This document shows positions 1 to 8,369 of a stretch of DNA of 64,000 nt, in pieces (positions within the stretch are counted from its first letter, which is position 1; each line of letters begins with the position of its first letter). The notes below the pieces were generated by a model. That model was given only the letters and a program-made list of their open reading frames with translations, did no database searches and had not been told where the DNA came from. The position numbers were made by a program, and so were the translations under genes. The DNA comes from Brevibacterium luteolum (lineage in GTDB: Bacteria; Actinomycetota; Actinomycetes; Actinomycetales; Brevibacteriaceae): NCBI RefSeq assembly GCF_013004595.1, contig NZ_JABEMC010000002.1:248001-312000 (forward strand), written 5' to 3'.

Positions 1-357
1 ATCGCCGGCTGGCTTCGCGCTGTCGCGGCCGAGGCAGGCATCACCGGTGATGGGATCGGACTCGACGTCGCGGTGACGATGGAGATGCCGGGCTTCATCA
101 CCGACCGTGACTCCCCCGCGATCACGACGCTTGAGGCCGCAGCCGAGGCGGTGACCGGGCAGGTGCCCGAATGCACGGTGTGGACGGCAGCCTGCGACGG
201 CGGCTACATCGCCCGGGACTTGGGGATCCCGACCATCGTGTACGGTCCAGGCAGCATCAGCGAACAGGCCCACCATGTCGATGAGGCGATCGAGGTCGCC
301 GAACTCGTACGCGCCTGCCGGGTCTACCGGCAGTTCATCGCCCGGACCTGCGGCTGA
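1..357 (+). CDS. M20-family metallopeptidase, C-terminal part (partial at window start)
   Basis: The reading frame is open from base 1 and ends at TGA 355-357, so only the last 118 residues are present. The segment CDGGYIARDLGIPTIVYGPG followed by EQAHHVDEAIEV matches the C-terminal part of the ArgE/DapE/ACY1 type M20 catalytic domain, where an Asp/Gly-rich strand, a GIPT-x-x-xGPG loop and an AH-x-x-DE metal-ligand region are typical. Such enzymes are zinc- or cobalt-dependent amidohydrolases acting on N-acyl amino acids or dipeptides. The substrate cannot be told from this fragment. It converges on a gene on the minus strand six bases away. Confidence 0.8.
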   Translation: MAGWLRAVAAEAGITGDGIGLDVAVTMEMPGFITDRDSPAITTLEAAAEAVTGQVPECTVWTAACDGGYIARDLGIPTIVYGPGSISEQAHHVDEAIEVAELVRACRVYRQFIARTCG

Positions 358-363
358 AGCGAC

Positions 364-858
364 TCAGGCGCCGGCAGCGGGGAGCAACCGCGCACGACAG
401 CTGTGTCGCCGCATGACCTTGAGGAGTGGAAGCAGCAGCAGACCGACGACGCCGAAGACGACTGCCGGAATCCACAGCAGCGATGCATGCGCTGCGAGCA
501 GTTCAACGAAGGAGAAGTACGCGCCTCGCCTGTCGAGCAGCGCTGCGATCGTCACTCCGAGAAGATAGGCGACCAGGATCGGACCCAGAATGTATGTCGC
601 ATAGATCCCGGCATACAGCCGCCACCCGGCGCGCGGTCTCGCGATTCTGCGTTCGGCAGCGAAGGCGAGGCCCTCGGCAAGCAGCAGACCGGGCAGCAGC
701 GGCAGCAGCAGGAAGATGAAGAGCAGGAAGTCGGTGGAGCCCAGATCGCCATCGGACATGACCCACGATGCAGCAGCCAAGATCACCAGAGAGACGAGGC
801 CGGCCAGCGCCGCGTACCCGGCGATTGATGGTCGATCAAGCGTCCTGCTGCCTGCCAT
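364..858 (-). CDS. Hypothetical four-helix membrane protein
   Basis: 164 residues with about four hydrophobic segments (roughly residues 15-35, 42-65, 82-108 and 122-148) separated by short basic loops, e.g. AAERRIARPRAGWR. No recognisable catalytic motif and no family that I can name. The ATG at 858 was chosen because it lies four bases after the aroD stop. The open frame extends far upstream inside aroD but the extra residues look like an out-of-frame translation of aroD. It is probably translated from the same mRNA as aroD. Function unknown. Confidence 0.6.
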   Translation of the reverse strand: MAGSRTLDRPSIAGYAALAGLVSLVILAAASWVMSDGDLGSTDFLLFIFLLLPLLPGLLLAEGLAFAAERRIARPRAGWRLYAGIYATYILGPILVAYLLGVTIAALLDRRGAYFSFVELLAAHASLLWIPAVVFGVVGLLLLPLLKVMRRHSCRARLLPAAGA

Positions 859-862
859 GTCA

Positions 863-1612
863 TCAGTCCTCACCGGCAAGGATCTGCAGAGTCTGCAGCA
901 CCTCGGACGCGGACACCTGGCCGGGAGCTGAACCCTCACCGACGGTCGCGAAAGTGGCCGCCGAACCGAACTCACCGCCGATGAGCCGGGTGAGCCTGCC
1001 GCGCCGGCCCATCGCGATGACGATGATGGGGATCCGCAGGCGGGCCCGGCCGCGGTCGGCGGCTTTGAGCGCTTCGAGCACATCGGAGCGGTCATGCGGC
1101 ATCACCGCGACCTTCGCGACATCAGCCCCGAGGTCGGCCATGGCCTTGAGGGTGCGCAGCAGCTGCTTCGACGGCGGGGTGTCGGTGAAGTCGTGCGCCG
1201 AAACCACCGAGGCGACCCCCGCCTCGGCGGCGGCAGTGATGAGATCACCGGCATCCCGGCGGGCGAACTCGATGTCGACGGCGGCCGGGCCGGCGGCGAT
1301 CGCCTGCCGGATGAGAGTGGTGTAGGCGTCCTCGTCGAGGTTCGCGGCCCCGCCCTCGGAACCGGTGCGGATGGTCAGCAGCACCGGCAGGCCCGTGTGC
1401 GCACGGATGGCCGCCAGGCCGGCGGAGAACAGCTCGCCTGCCTCGGCGGTCAGCCCGGCGGCCAGGGCGTCGACGCGCCATTCGAGCGCGTCGATCCCGG
1501 GAGTCTGCGCGCAGTCAGCGGCCAGCCGGCCGAGCTCGTCGAGGTCGCCGGCGACGAGCGGGACGATGACGGCGGGCAGCTGATCTGAAGCCACGAACGG
1601 CAGCGATTTCAT
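863..1612 (-). CDS. aroD: Type I 3-dehydroquinate dehydratase
   Basis: 249 residues, the usual length for the class I enzyme. It dehydrates 3-dehydroquinate to 3-dehydroshikimate in the shikimate pathway in the cytoplasm. Visible motifs are EWRVD near residue 45 (substrate-binding Glu/Arg), the SAHDF segment near residue 143 with the catalytic His, and AKVAV near residue 170 with the Schiff-base Lys. The C-terminal GRRGRLTRLIGGEFGSAATF segment matches the substrate-phosphate/carboxylate-binding loop of the family. The start ATG at 1612 follows a short gap after the DyP peroxidase gene, which has the same orientation, so read-through from the upstream copper operon is possible. Confidence 0.93.
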   Translation of the reverse strand: MKSLPFVASDQLPAVIVPLVAGDLDELGRLAADCAQTPGIDALEWRVDALAAGLTAEAGELFSAGLAAIRAHTGLPVLLTIRTGSEGGAANLDEDAYTTLIRQAIAAGPAAVDIEFARRDAGDLITAAAEAGVASVVSAHDFTDTPPSKQLLRTLKAMADLGADVAKVAVMPHDRSDVLEALKAADRGRARLRIPIIVIAMGRRGRLTRLIGGEFGSAATFATVGEGSAPGQVSASEVLQTLQILAGED

Positions 1613-1630
1613 GGCACTACCCTAGAGCAC

Positions 1631-2944
1631 TCACGATTCGAAGAGCGCCTGGCCGATGTACTCGCCCTCGCGCACGCCCGGCGGGATCGCCCACACGGTC
1701 GAGCCGATCGGCGCAGTCCACTGATTCAGCAGGTCGACCTCGTCGAGGCGCTTCTGGATCGGCAGGAACTGCCGTTCGACCGAGGCCTGGTAGGAGGCGA
1801 ACATGAGACCGGCCTTGCCGACGATCGCGCTGCCGGTCGGGCCGGTGGCGGCATCGGCGGCGTCGGGCACCGAATGGTAGTTGTACACGCGCCGGAAGAT
1901 CTGCTGCTCAGGTGCTGCGTTGTTGCGGCTGCGGGCGACGTGGCTGGCCGGCGAGATGATCGTGAAGCCCTTGTCGTCGGTGGCCTCCAGATCGGGGATG
2001 TCATGCTCCTCAGTGCCGGTCATCGGTGCGCCCTTCTTCAGATCGCGGCCGATCGAGAACTCCCGGGCCGGCCGGTCGGCCTCATCCCAGGTCGCGAGGT
2101 TCATGTCGATGTCGCGCAGCACGAGCGAGGTCCCGCCTTTGAGCCACGCCGGATAGTCAGCCGCCAGGTCGAGCGGCGGCTCGCCACGGGCGGAGAACAC
2201 CGGGCTGGCCTGCCCGAGCGTCTTGCCCCACACCAGCCGGGCGAAGTCCTCTGAACCGGGTCCCGGGTTGGCGGTGCCGTCGACCTGGCCGAAGAGGTTG
2301 CGGGTCGTCGTGCCCTGCGGATCGGACCCGTAGGAGCGGCGGAAGCTCGACCGCGACCAGGCGACGTCCATGAAGGCGCGGGCGTCCTTGAGCAGCATCC
2401 GCACCGCATGCGCGATGGTGAACGGATCATCGCCGCACACCTGCAGCAGCAGATCGCCGCGGCACAGCCGGTCCTCAAGCCGGTCGATGCCGAATGCCGG
2501 CAGCGGGCCCAGCCAGCCGGGGACGTGCTGGCTGCCTGCCAGCTCGACGAGCCCGCGGGCGAACCCGAAGGTCACGGTCAGTCTCGCGGGGCGCTCGTTG
2601 AGCTCCGGTTCGGTGTCGGCCAGGGGCGACTGGCCCTGGGTCATGAGCGCGGCATCATCGGTCAGCAGCTTGAGCATCCGGATGAGCCGCGTGAGGTCGG
2701 TGTCGTCCTTGCGGGTCAGTGAGACGAACATGGCGTGGGCCTGCGGGATCGTCTCGACCCCGGACTGGTGCTCGCCATAGAACGGCTCGATCTGGGCGCC
2801 GTTGAGGCCCGAGGTGTCGGGCTGGGGCTGGGCTGTCGCGGCCGGTTGCTGCCGGCCGGTCAGGAACCCGAGTCCGGCGCCGGCGGCTCCTGCCCCGACG
2901 CCGAGTGCGGAGGCGCCGAGCAGACGCCGGCGATCGATCTCCAC
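1631..2944 (-). CDS. Tat-exported DyP-type heme peroxidase (EfeB/DtpA-like)
   Basis: About 437 residues. The N-terminus EIDRRRLLGASALG followed by an Ala/Gly-rich stretch is a twin-arginine signal, so the folded heme enzyme should be exported. The GQVDGT motif (GxxDG, distal Asp) near mid-protein and SPASHVARSRNN later (proximal heme His) are hallmarks of dye-decolorizing peroxidases. Start: GAGGAG (2954-2959 complement) directly abuts the ATG at 2953, too close to serve it, but lies 9 nt before the GTG at 2944, so I prefer 2944. It is last in an operon with a PCu(A)C chaperone (3027-3653) and a membrane protein. In Streptomyces, a Tat-exported DyP peroxidase (DtpA) works with a PCu(A)C-type chaperone in extracytoplasmic copper trafficking. 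The alternative is EfeB-like iron handling, but no efeU or efeO is here. Confidence 0.9.
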   Translation of the reverse strand: MEIDRRRLLGASALGVGAGAAGAGLGFLTGRQQPAATAQPQPDTSGLNGAQIEPFYGEHQSGVETIPQAHAMFVSLTRKDDTDLTRLIRMLKLLTDDAALMTQGQSPLADTEPELNERPARLTVTFGFARGLVELAGSQHVPGWLGPLPAFGIDRLEDRLCRGDLLLQVCGDDPFTIAHAVRMLLKDARAFMDVAWSRSSFRRSYGSDPQGTTTRNLFGQVDGTANPGPGSEDFARLVWGKTLGQASPVFSARGEPPLDLAADYPAWLKGGTSLVLRDIDMNLATWDEADRPAREFSIGRDLKKGAPMTGTEEHDIPDLEATDDKGFTIISPASHVARSRNNAAPEQQIFRRVYNYHSVPDAADAATGPTGSAIVGKAGLMFASYQASVERQFLPIQKRLDEVDLLNQWTAPIGSTVWAIPPGVREGEYIGQALFES

Positions 2945-3026
2945 AGAAATCATCTCCTCGATGGTAGGCGGCTGCCCGAGCCGGCCGGGCGGCACCGGCC
3001 GGCTCCAGGCAGCAGGTCACGGCCGA

Positions 3027-3653
3027 TCAGTGATCGTGTCCGTCTTCGTCATCGCCGTGGTCCATATCGCCATGGTCCATGTCGCCGTGGTCCATGTCCG
3101 AGCCGTCGCCCTGGTCGTATTCCTCCTGGGCGCCGGCGAACTCCTTGGCCGGGACGGTGACGTCGAGGTCACCGGCGTCGGTCTTGAGCGTCGTGGTGAC
3201 CTCAGCACCGGGCTCGATGCCCTCCTTAAGCTTCATGAGCATGATGTGGTCGCCGCCCGGCTCCAGCTTCAACTCACCGCCGGCGGGGATGACGAAGCCG
3301 CCTTCCTTCTCCTGCATCTTCGTCGAGCCAGAGTTGTCTTCGACGGTCTCGTGCAGCTCGGCCATTGCGGCGACCGAGGACTCGGCACCGGTGAAGTGGA
3401 TGTCCTGGTCGGAGGAGTTCTTCAGGGTGCCGAACACGGCGGTCATGCCGTGGTCCTTGTCGACGGCCTTGACCCAGCCGTCTTCGAGCGTGAGTGCCGA
3501 TTCGGCGGTGACCGCCTCGTCCTGCTGGGCGTCGGTGCCGCCGGCTTCGGTGGAGGCGTCGTTGCTGCCGTTGCTGCCGCAGGCGGCCAGGGTCAGTGCC
3601 AGGCCGAGGGCGGAGGCGGCTGCGGCGGTGCGGAATGCGATGGTCTTCTTCAC
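3027..3653 (-). CDS. PCu(A)C-family copper chaperone lipoprotein with His/Asp-rich tail
   Basis: 208 residues. The N-terminus has Lys-Lys-Thr, a hydrophobic stretch and the lipobox LTLAAC, so it is a predicted lipoprotein. The central domain (about residues 55-175) shows the PCu(A)C copper-site pattern: an HFTGAESSVAAMAELHE segment and, later, GGDHIMLMKL, providing the conserved Met and His ligands. The C-terminus carries three consecutive DMDHG repeats followed by more Asp/His residues, a likely extra metal-binding tail. The family delivers Cu(I) to CuA sites or other extracytoplasmic cuproproteins. The downstream DyP peroxidase and the CtaG/CopD protein elsewhere in the window fit that role. 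Spacing to the upstream membrane-protein gene is 151 nt and contains a hairpin. Confidence 0.88.
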   Translation of the reverse strand: MKKTIAFRTAAAASALGLALTLAACGSNGSNDASTEAGGTDAQQDEAVTAESALTLEDGWVKAVDKDHGMTAVFGTLKNSSDQDIHFTGAESSVAAMAELHETVEDNSGSTKMQEKEGGFVIPAGGELKLEPGGDHIMLMKLKEGIEPGAEVTTTLKTDAGDLDVTVPAKEFAGAQEEYDQGDGSDMDHGDMDHGDMDHGDDEDGHDH

Positions 3654-3764
3654 TGTGTTGAGTCCTTTGCTCTTACGCGCCGTGCACGCTGGTGCACGCA
3701 GGGCAGCACCGCAAGCGGGGTGCTGTCAGAGCCCTGCCGGGGGCACGGGGTTCAGACGGGTGAG

Positions 3765-3806
3765 GATCTGCACCGCTCCCGAGGCGGGAGTCCGGTGGTG
3801 CAGATC
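3765..3806 (-). terminator. Two-level hairpin at the end of the 3805-4485 gene
   Basis: Outer arms GATCTGCACC (3765-3774) and GGTGCAGATC (3797-3806) are perfect complements. An inner stem CTCCCG/CGGGAG (3776-3781, 3785-3790) closes on a 3-base loop. It overlaps the stop codon of the membrane-protein gene and has no T-tract on the minus strand, so it may attenuate rather than terminate. The inner stem contains the dispersed 15-base word. Confidence 0.55.
3773..3787 (-). repeat. Dispersed word CCGCCTCGGGNNCGG (minus strand, NN = AG)
   Basis: Exact copy inside the hairpin between the membrane-protein gene and the copper chaperone gene. It is one of three exact copies outside coding sequence. 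Confidence 0.6.
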
Positions 3807-4485
3807 AGGCAGGCGTGAGTGCCTGCAGGCGGGTGAAGAGGACCGCAGGAGGCCCGCGTCTGAACCGGGAGTCGAGCACGGCGGGTGTGACAGCAGCCAG
3901 CACCGGAGCGACCTGCACGGGCAGGCGCGGGGGCATGACGAGCGGGACGAAGCGGGTGAAGGCCGTGGCAATCGGGCCGAGGGCTGCCTGGATGAGGGCG
4001 AAGACGAACTCTTCGCCGCACTTGAGGATCGCGATCGTGACGACAGCCGAAAGCAGGTGGGCGATGAGCATCGAGGTGCCGGCGCCGCTCTGTGCGGCTG
4101 TCTGCCCGGCAGCTGCGGCGGTGTCGGCGACGGCGGCAGAGACCTCGGCATCGGTCATATGGTGGGCGTGCGCGCCGGACCCGGCGCCGGTGCCCAGCTG
4201 CAGGTAGACCCGGCCACTATGGCCGCTGATGATGAGCGGGGCGTGACTGAACAGGGTCATGAGGTGGTGCAGCGCCAGCTGCGCGAACGCCACGATCGCG
4301 CTGAGCGAAAGGATCCCGAGGCGGCGGCCGGCCAGCAGCACACCGATCCACAGGGTGAGCACGAAGCACACGACGCCGGCCAGCAGGGAGGCGCTGCCGT
4401 GGGCGCCGAGGTGGAAGAGCGTCGCGATGCCGGTGGCGATGAATGCTGCGCCGACGGAACGCCAGATGCGCATCTGCCTGCTCAT
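3805..4485 (-). CDS. Polytopic membrane protein, first gene of the DyP/PCu(A)C operon
   Basis: 226 residues with about five hydrophobic segments: roughly residues 10-27, 31-52, 58-75, 138-155 and 160-190. Between segments 3 and 4 lies an Ala-rich extracytoplasmic loop with several His residues (HAHHMTDAE). Potential metal ligands also sit in the membrane part (FHLGAHG, LHHLM). I cannot name a family, but position upstream of a PCu(A)C chaperone and a DyP peroxidase suggests a role in copper movement or sensing. Start ATG at 4485 has GAGGAGGTGGC just upstream. No paralog is present in the window. Confidence 0.65.
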   Translation of the reverse strand: MSRQMRIWRSVGAAFIATGIATLFHLGAHGSASLLAGVVCFVLTLWIGVLLAGRRLGILSLSAIVAFAQLALHHLMTLFSHAPLIISGHSGRVYLQLGTGAGSGAHAHHMTDAEVSAAVADTAAAAGQTAAQSGAGTSMLIAHLLSAVVTIAILKCGEEFVFALIQAALGPIATAFTRFVPLVMPPRLPVQVAPVLAAVTPAVLDSRFRRGPPAVLFTRLQALTPA

Positions 4486-4944
4486 GCCACCTCCTCAGCT
4501 CGATCGCACACGCCCGCACACCGCGTGCGAGCCCGACTCATTCTACAACTTGTCGTGCTAGCTCTGCCCCGCGGGTTTGGCTGCGAGACAGCCGCCGGGC
4601 CCGCGCCTACGGCTGAAGTGCGCGCACGGCGCCGCATGCCCACCGGACGGTCGCTGTTCACCCTCCTCGGCGTAACGATGGTGTAACGTTCCCTCTTTCA
4701 GTGTTTGCCCAGGTCAGAGCGGGTTTCATGAGCAATTCGTGAGAGCGCATCGGAAAGGCACCCTGCACGGCCAGGGTCTGTGCGACACGCGGCTCCATAG
4801 ACTGGTCGTCGTGGCCTGGCAGCGCCCGGACCTGCATGCCGGTCGCCAGCCTGGGACCGGCCACCGCCCGTTCGCTCTTCCGTTCCATCGGCAGCTGCGC
4901 TGGGCCGCACACCTGTGTCGCCGTTAGAAAGGTATCCGACCGCA
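4486..4944. promoter_or_regulatory. 459-nt divergent intergenic region
   Basis: Separates the copper operon (minus strand) from proVWX (plus strand), so it must hold both promoters. On the minus side a TAGAAT -10-like hexamer overlaps an imperfect inverted repeat around CTACAACTTGTCG (about 4544-4556), a possible operator. On the plus side the direct repeat GTAACG-n-GTGTAACG (about 4670-4687) and TAGACT (about 4798) stand out, but no convincing -35/-10 pair is clear. No coding sequence seen. Confidence 0.4.
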
Positions 4945-6252
4945 GTGGCAGTCGTCGAAGCCTCACACGTATACAAGGTCTTCGGAAAGCGCGGGCGCGA
5001 CGTCGTCAAACGCCTCAAAGCCGGTGCTGACCGCGAAGAGCTCTCCCACCTCGGCACCGCTGCCGTCATCGACGCCAGCTTCACCGTCGAACGCGGTGAG
5101 AGCTTCGTCGTGATGGGCCTCTCCGGATCCGGCAAGTCCACCCTCATCCGGATGATCAACGGACTGTGGTCACCCACCTCGGGAACAGTGCGCGTGGCCG
5201 GCGAGGACATCTCGCAGATGCCGGCAGCCCAGCTGAGGCGCGTGCGCCGGGACAACATCGCCATGGTCTTCCAGCACTTCGCGCTCATGCCGCACCGCAC
5301 GGTGCGTGAGAACGCCGCCTACGCCCTCGAGATCAAGGAGGTCGCCAAGACCGAACGCCTTGAGCGCGCCGATCACTGGCTCGAGGTCGTCGGTCTCGAC
5401 GGGTGGGGCGACAAATACCCCAGCCAGCTCTCCGGCGGCATGCAGCAGCGCGTCGGGCTGGCCCGCGCGCTCGCCTCGGAATCAGACATCCTCCTCATGG
5501 ACGAAGCGTTCTCGGCACTCGACCCGCTGATCCGGCGCGAGATGCAGGAGCAGCTCGTCGAGCTGCAGTCGTCGCTGAACAAGACGATCATCTTCATCAC
5601 CCACGACCTCAACGAGGCGATGTACCTCGGCGACCGGATCGCAGTCATGCGCGCTGGCCGGATCGTGCAGATCGGCACAGCCGAGGAGATCCTCACCTCC
5701 CCAGCCGATGACTATGTCGCGTCCTTCATCCAGGATGTCGACCGCACCCGTGTGCTCACGGCCGGTTCGGTCATGAAGACCACCGATTCGGTCGTGCCGG
5801 TGACCGCCGGCCCGCGGGTGGCCGCCCGCACAATGGAGGAGCGCAACGTCTCAGCGCTGTTCGTCACCGACCGCTCCCGCCAGCTGCTCGGCATCGTCAC
5901 CGATGACGATGTCGTCGCTGCTGCCCGCACAGGGACCAGCGACCTCAGCGGGCTGCTGCGCACTGAGGGCCTGCTCAGCGTCTCAGTCGACACGCCGCTG
6001 TCCGACCTGTTCGCCCCCAGCGCCGAGGCGCTCGCGCCGCTGGCGGTGACCGATGACAAGAACCGGCTGGTCGGCATCATCCCGCGCATCCAGCTGCTCA
6101 ATGCGATGGCCTCCGCCACGAGCGACACCTCGGCGGCATCCCCGCCGGAGGCTCTGACAGGAGCCGGCGCGGCCGCCGCCGGCGGGTCATCCCCGGCGAG
6201 CGGATCGACTGCCGCTGCAGTCATCGACGACGAGCAGAATCAGGAGGACTGA
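4945..6252 (+). CDS. proV: Osmoprotectant (glycine betaine/proline-type) ABC transporter ATP-binding subunit
   Basis: 435 residues from the GTG at 4945, the start that gives the family-like N-terminus AVVEASHVYKVFG. An upstream in-frame GTG at 4915 is less likely. Walker A is GLSGSGKST near residue 65, the signature is LSGGMQQR near residue 165, and Walker B is ILLMDEAFSALDP near residue 185. The C-terminal part (about 285-400) contains two CBS-like modules (SVMKTTDSVVPVTAG...), which in OpuA/ProV couple transport to ionic strength. A Pro/Ala/Ser-rich tail follows. The N-terminal extension before Walker A (about 55 residues) is typical of the ProV/OpuAA group. The permease gene follows with only a 2-nt gap, so the two are translationally coupled. 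Confidence 0.93.
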   Translation: MAVVEASHVYKVFGKRGRDVVKRLKAGADREELSHLGTAAVIDASFTVERGESFVVMGLSGSGKSTLIRMINGLWSPTSGTVRVAGEDISQMPAAQLRRVRRDNIAMVFQHFALMPHRTVRENAAYALEIKEVAKTERLERADHWLEVVGLDGWGDKYPSQLSGGMQQRVGLARALASESDILLMDEAFSALDPLIRREMQEQLVELQSSLNKTIIFITHDLNEAMYLGDRIAVMRAGRIVQIGTAEEILTSPADDYVASFIQDVDRTRVLTAGSVMKTTDSVVPVTAGPRVAARTMEERNVSALFVTDRSRQLLGIVTDDDVVAAARTGTSDLSGLLRTEGLLSVSVDTPLSDLFAPSAEALAPLAVTDDKNRLVGIIPRIQLLNAMASATSDTSAASPPEALTGAGAAAAGGSSPASGSTAAAVIDDEQNQED

Positions 6253-6254
6253 GC

Positions 6255-7121
6255 ATGGACTTTCTCAAACCGCGCATCCCACTTGGCGACTGGGCGGAGG
6301 CGTTCCTCGACTGGTTCGAAGACGCGTTCGGCTGGCTCATCAGCGGCGTCACATGGCTGCTCGACGCTCTGTACGACAACATCGAGGCAGCGCTGACGTA
6401 CCCGCACTTCCTCATCATGATCATCATCTTCACCGCAGTCGCCTGGCTGGCGGCGTCGTGGAAGCTGGCGATCTTCACTTTGCTCGGCTTCTACCTGCTG
6501 GCCGCACTCGATCAGTGGGAGACGGCCATGTCGACGGTCTCCCTCGTCATCGTCGCCGTCATCTTCGCGCTGCTGCTGGCCCTTCCGATCGGCATCCTGG
6601 CAGCCAAGTCGCAGGTCGTCTCCACCGTCGTGCGGCCGATCCTCGACTTCATGCAGTCGATGCCGGCGCTGGCTTATCTGGTTCCTGCCATCGTCATGTT
6701 CGGCGTCGGCCAGGTTCCCGGGGCCATCGCCACGATCATCTTCGCGATGCCGCCGGGCGTACGCCTGACCGAACTGGCCATCCGCCAGGTCGACCGGGAG
6801 GTCGTCGAGGCCGGTCACGCCTTCGGCGCCTCCGAAGGCCACATCCTCGGCCGCGTCCAGCTTCCGCTGGCGATGCCGACGATCATGGCCGGTGTCAACC
6901 AGGTCATCATGCTCGCCCTGTCGATGGTGGTGCTGGCCGGTATGGCCGGCGCTGGCGGGCTGGGCGGCCAGGTCATGCGCTCGATCAGCTCACTGGATGT
7001 GCCGCTCGGCGTCGAAGCCGGACTCGCCGTTGTCATCATCGCCATCTATCTCGACCGCGTCACCGCCGCACTCGGTGCCCGCAGCCCAGCCACCCGGGCT
7101 GCGGCGGCCTCCACCGGCTGA
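6255..7121 (+). CDS. proW: Osmoprotectant ABC transporter permease
   Basis: 288 residues, preceded by AGGAGGACTGAGC. Multiple transmembrane segments cover about residues 50-260. The binding-protein-dependent permease loop is seen near residues 175-200 (ELAIRQVDREVVEAGHAFGA, with the EAA-x3-G-like region and later GRVQLPLAMPTI). This is the core that contacts the ATPase. The ~45-residue amphipathic N-terminal stretch rich in Trp and Phe (DWFEDAFGWLISG) resembles that of ProW, proposed to sense osmotic strength. Forms the membrane channel for glycine betaine, proline betaine or related compatible solutes together with the flanking genes. Confidence 0.92.
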   Translation: MDFLKPRIPLGDWAEAFLDWFEDAFGWLISGVTWLLDALYDNIEAALTYPHFLIMIIIFTAVAWLAASWKLAIFTLLGFYLLAALDQWETAMSTVSLVIVAVIFALLLALPIGILAAKSQVVSTVVRPILDFMQSMPALAYLVPAIVMFGVGQVPGAIATIIFAMPPGVRLTELAIRQVDREVVEAGHAFGASEGHILGRVQLPLAMPTIMAGVNQVIMLALSMVVLAGMAGAGGLGGQVMRSISSLDVPLGVEAGLAVVIIAIYLDRVTAALGARSPATRAAAASTG

Positions 7122-7175
7122 CCGCCCACCGCTGTCACACGTCCGCAGAAGAACACAGGAAAGAGGTATCGTCCG

Positions 7176-8186
7176 ATGAAACTCTCGACTCTGACCAAAA
7201 CCGGCGGCATCCTGGCCGCATCGGTTCTCGCGCTCACCGCATGCGGGGGCGGATCCGAATCCAACGGCGGATCAGGCAATGGCGACGGCCCTCAAGTCGA
7301 GATGGCCGACCCGGATCGCGACTGGGAGAACTGCGACCCCGGTGCCACTGCCAAGGACGTCACCGACACCGAAGCAGACGACAACACCGACATCACCCTC
7401 GGTGCGTTCGACGGCTGGGACGAGTCCTTCGCCGCAGCCCACCTGACGAAGGCTGTCCTCGAAGAGGACGGCTACTCCGTCGACATCGAGAGCTTCCAGG
7501 CCGGGCCCGGCTTCACCGGTGTCGCCAACGGCGACATCGACGTCGTCCTCGACGGCTGGATGCCGCTGACGCACAAGGACTACATCGAGGAATTCGGCGA
7601 CAAGATGGAGGTCCACGGCTGCTGGTACAACAACGCTAAGCTCACCATCGCCGTCAACGAGGACTCCCCGGCGCAGTCCATCGCCGACCTCAAGGACATG
7701 GGCAACGAGTACGGCAACACCCTCTACGGCATCGAGCCCGGCGCCGGCCTGACCTCCACGACGGAGAACGAGGCCATCCCGACCTACGGTCTGGACAACC
7801 TCGACTTCAAGATCTCCTCAACGCCTGCGATGCTCGCACAGCTGAAGAAGGCCACCGACGCCGGTGACAACGTCGCCGTGACCCTGTGGCGCCCGCACTG
7901 GGCCTACGACGCCTTCCCGGTCCGCGACCTCGAAGACCCCGAGGGAGCCATGGGCGGAGCTGAAGTGATCTACAATTTCGCCCGTGACGGCTTCGCCGAG
8001 GACAACCCGAAGGCCGCGCAGCTGCTGCAGAACCTCGTCCTCGATGACGAGAACCTCGCCAGCCTGGAGAACGTCATGTTCTCCGATGAGAACTACGGCG
8101 GCGAGAACCTCGAGGAGGCCGTGGCCGAATGGCTCGAGGACAACCCGGACTTCGCCGAGGACTGGAAGGCCGGCAAGCTGAGCTGA
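7176..8186 (+). CDS. proX: Osmoprotectant-binding lipoprotein of the ABC importer
   Basis: 336 residues. The signal peptide ends in the lipobox ALTACGGG, so this is a membrane-anchored binding protein, as expected for a Gram-positive ABC importer. The mature part matches the OpuAC/ProX fold: DITLGAFDGWDESFAAAHLT at the start, DVVLDGWMP, and LWRPHWAYD later, supplying the Trp and Tyr residues that form the aromatic cage for quaternary ammonium. The AGAGGT-like RBS is 15 nt upstream of ATG 7176. It is the last gene before a strong hairpin, so proVWX forms one unit. Confidence 0.93.
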   Translation: MKLSTLTKTGGILAASVLALTACGGGSESNGGSGNGDGPQVEMADPDRDWENCDPGATAKDVTDTEADDNTDITLGAFDGWDESFAAAHLTKAVLEEDGYSVDIESFQAGPGFTGVANGDIDVVLDGWMPLTHKDYIEEFGDKMEVHGCWYNNAKLTIAVNEDSPAQSIADLKDMGNEYGNTLYGIEPGAGLTSTTENEAIPTYGLDNLDFKISSTPAMLAQLKKATDAGDNVAVTLWRPHWAYDAFPVRDLEDPEGAMGGAEVIYNFARDGFAEDNPKAAQLLQNLVLDDENLASLENVMFSDENYGGENLEEAVAEWLEDNPDFAEDWKAGKLS

Positions 8187-8225
8187 GTTCTCAGCTGAGC
8201 TGACTGACGCCCGGCACCAATACGA

Positions 8226-8260
8226 CGCCTGCCCCGCATCTGCCCGATGCGGGGCAGGCG
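8226..8260 (+). terminator. 15-bp perfect hairpin after proX
   Basis: CGCCTGCCCCGCATC (8226-8240), loop TGCCC, then the exact complement (8246-8260), 40 nt after the proX stop. Followed by CGTCTCAT, so the T-tract is poor, common in high-GC actinobacteria. Confidence 0.8.
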
Positions 8261-8369
8261 CGTCTCATCCCGCGGTCCCGCCGCTGCTGCTGACCTCACC
8301 GGCTCGGCGCGGACGCATGAGCCTATTGCCATTAGTGCTTACGAGCACCCGGCGCCTACTGTGTCGGTC

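Noticed and set aside
3079..4686. 535-codon open frame antisense to the copper operon
   Set aside because: Covers two well-supported genes and their intergenic space; low-complexity Ser/Ala/Glu/Arg text without motif.
8290..8369. Possible Zur box before the CobW-like/L36 pair
   Set aside because: No TGAAAAT-type palindrome found; the ATTGCCATTAGTGC stretch is not symmetric enough to call.
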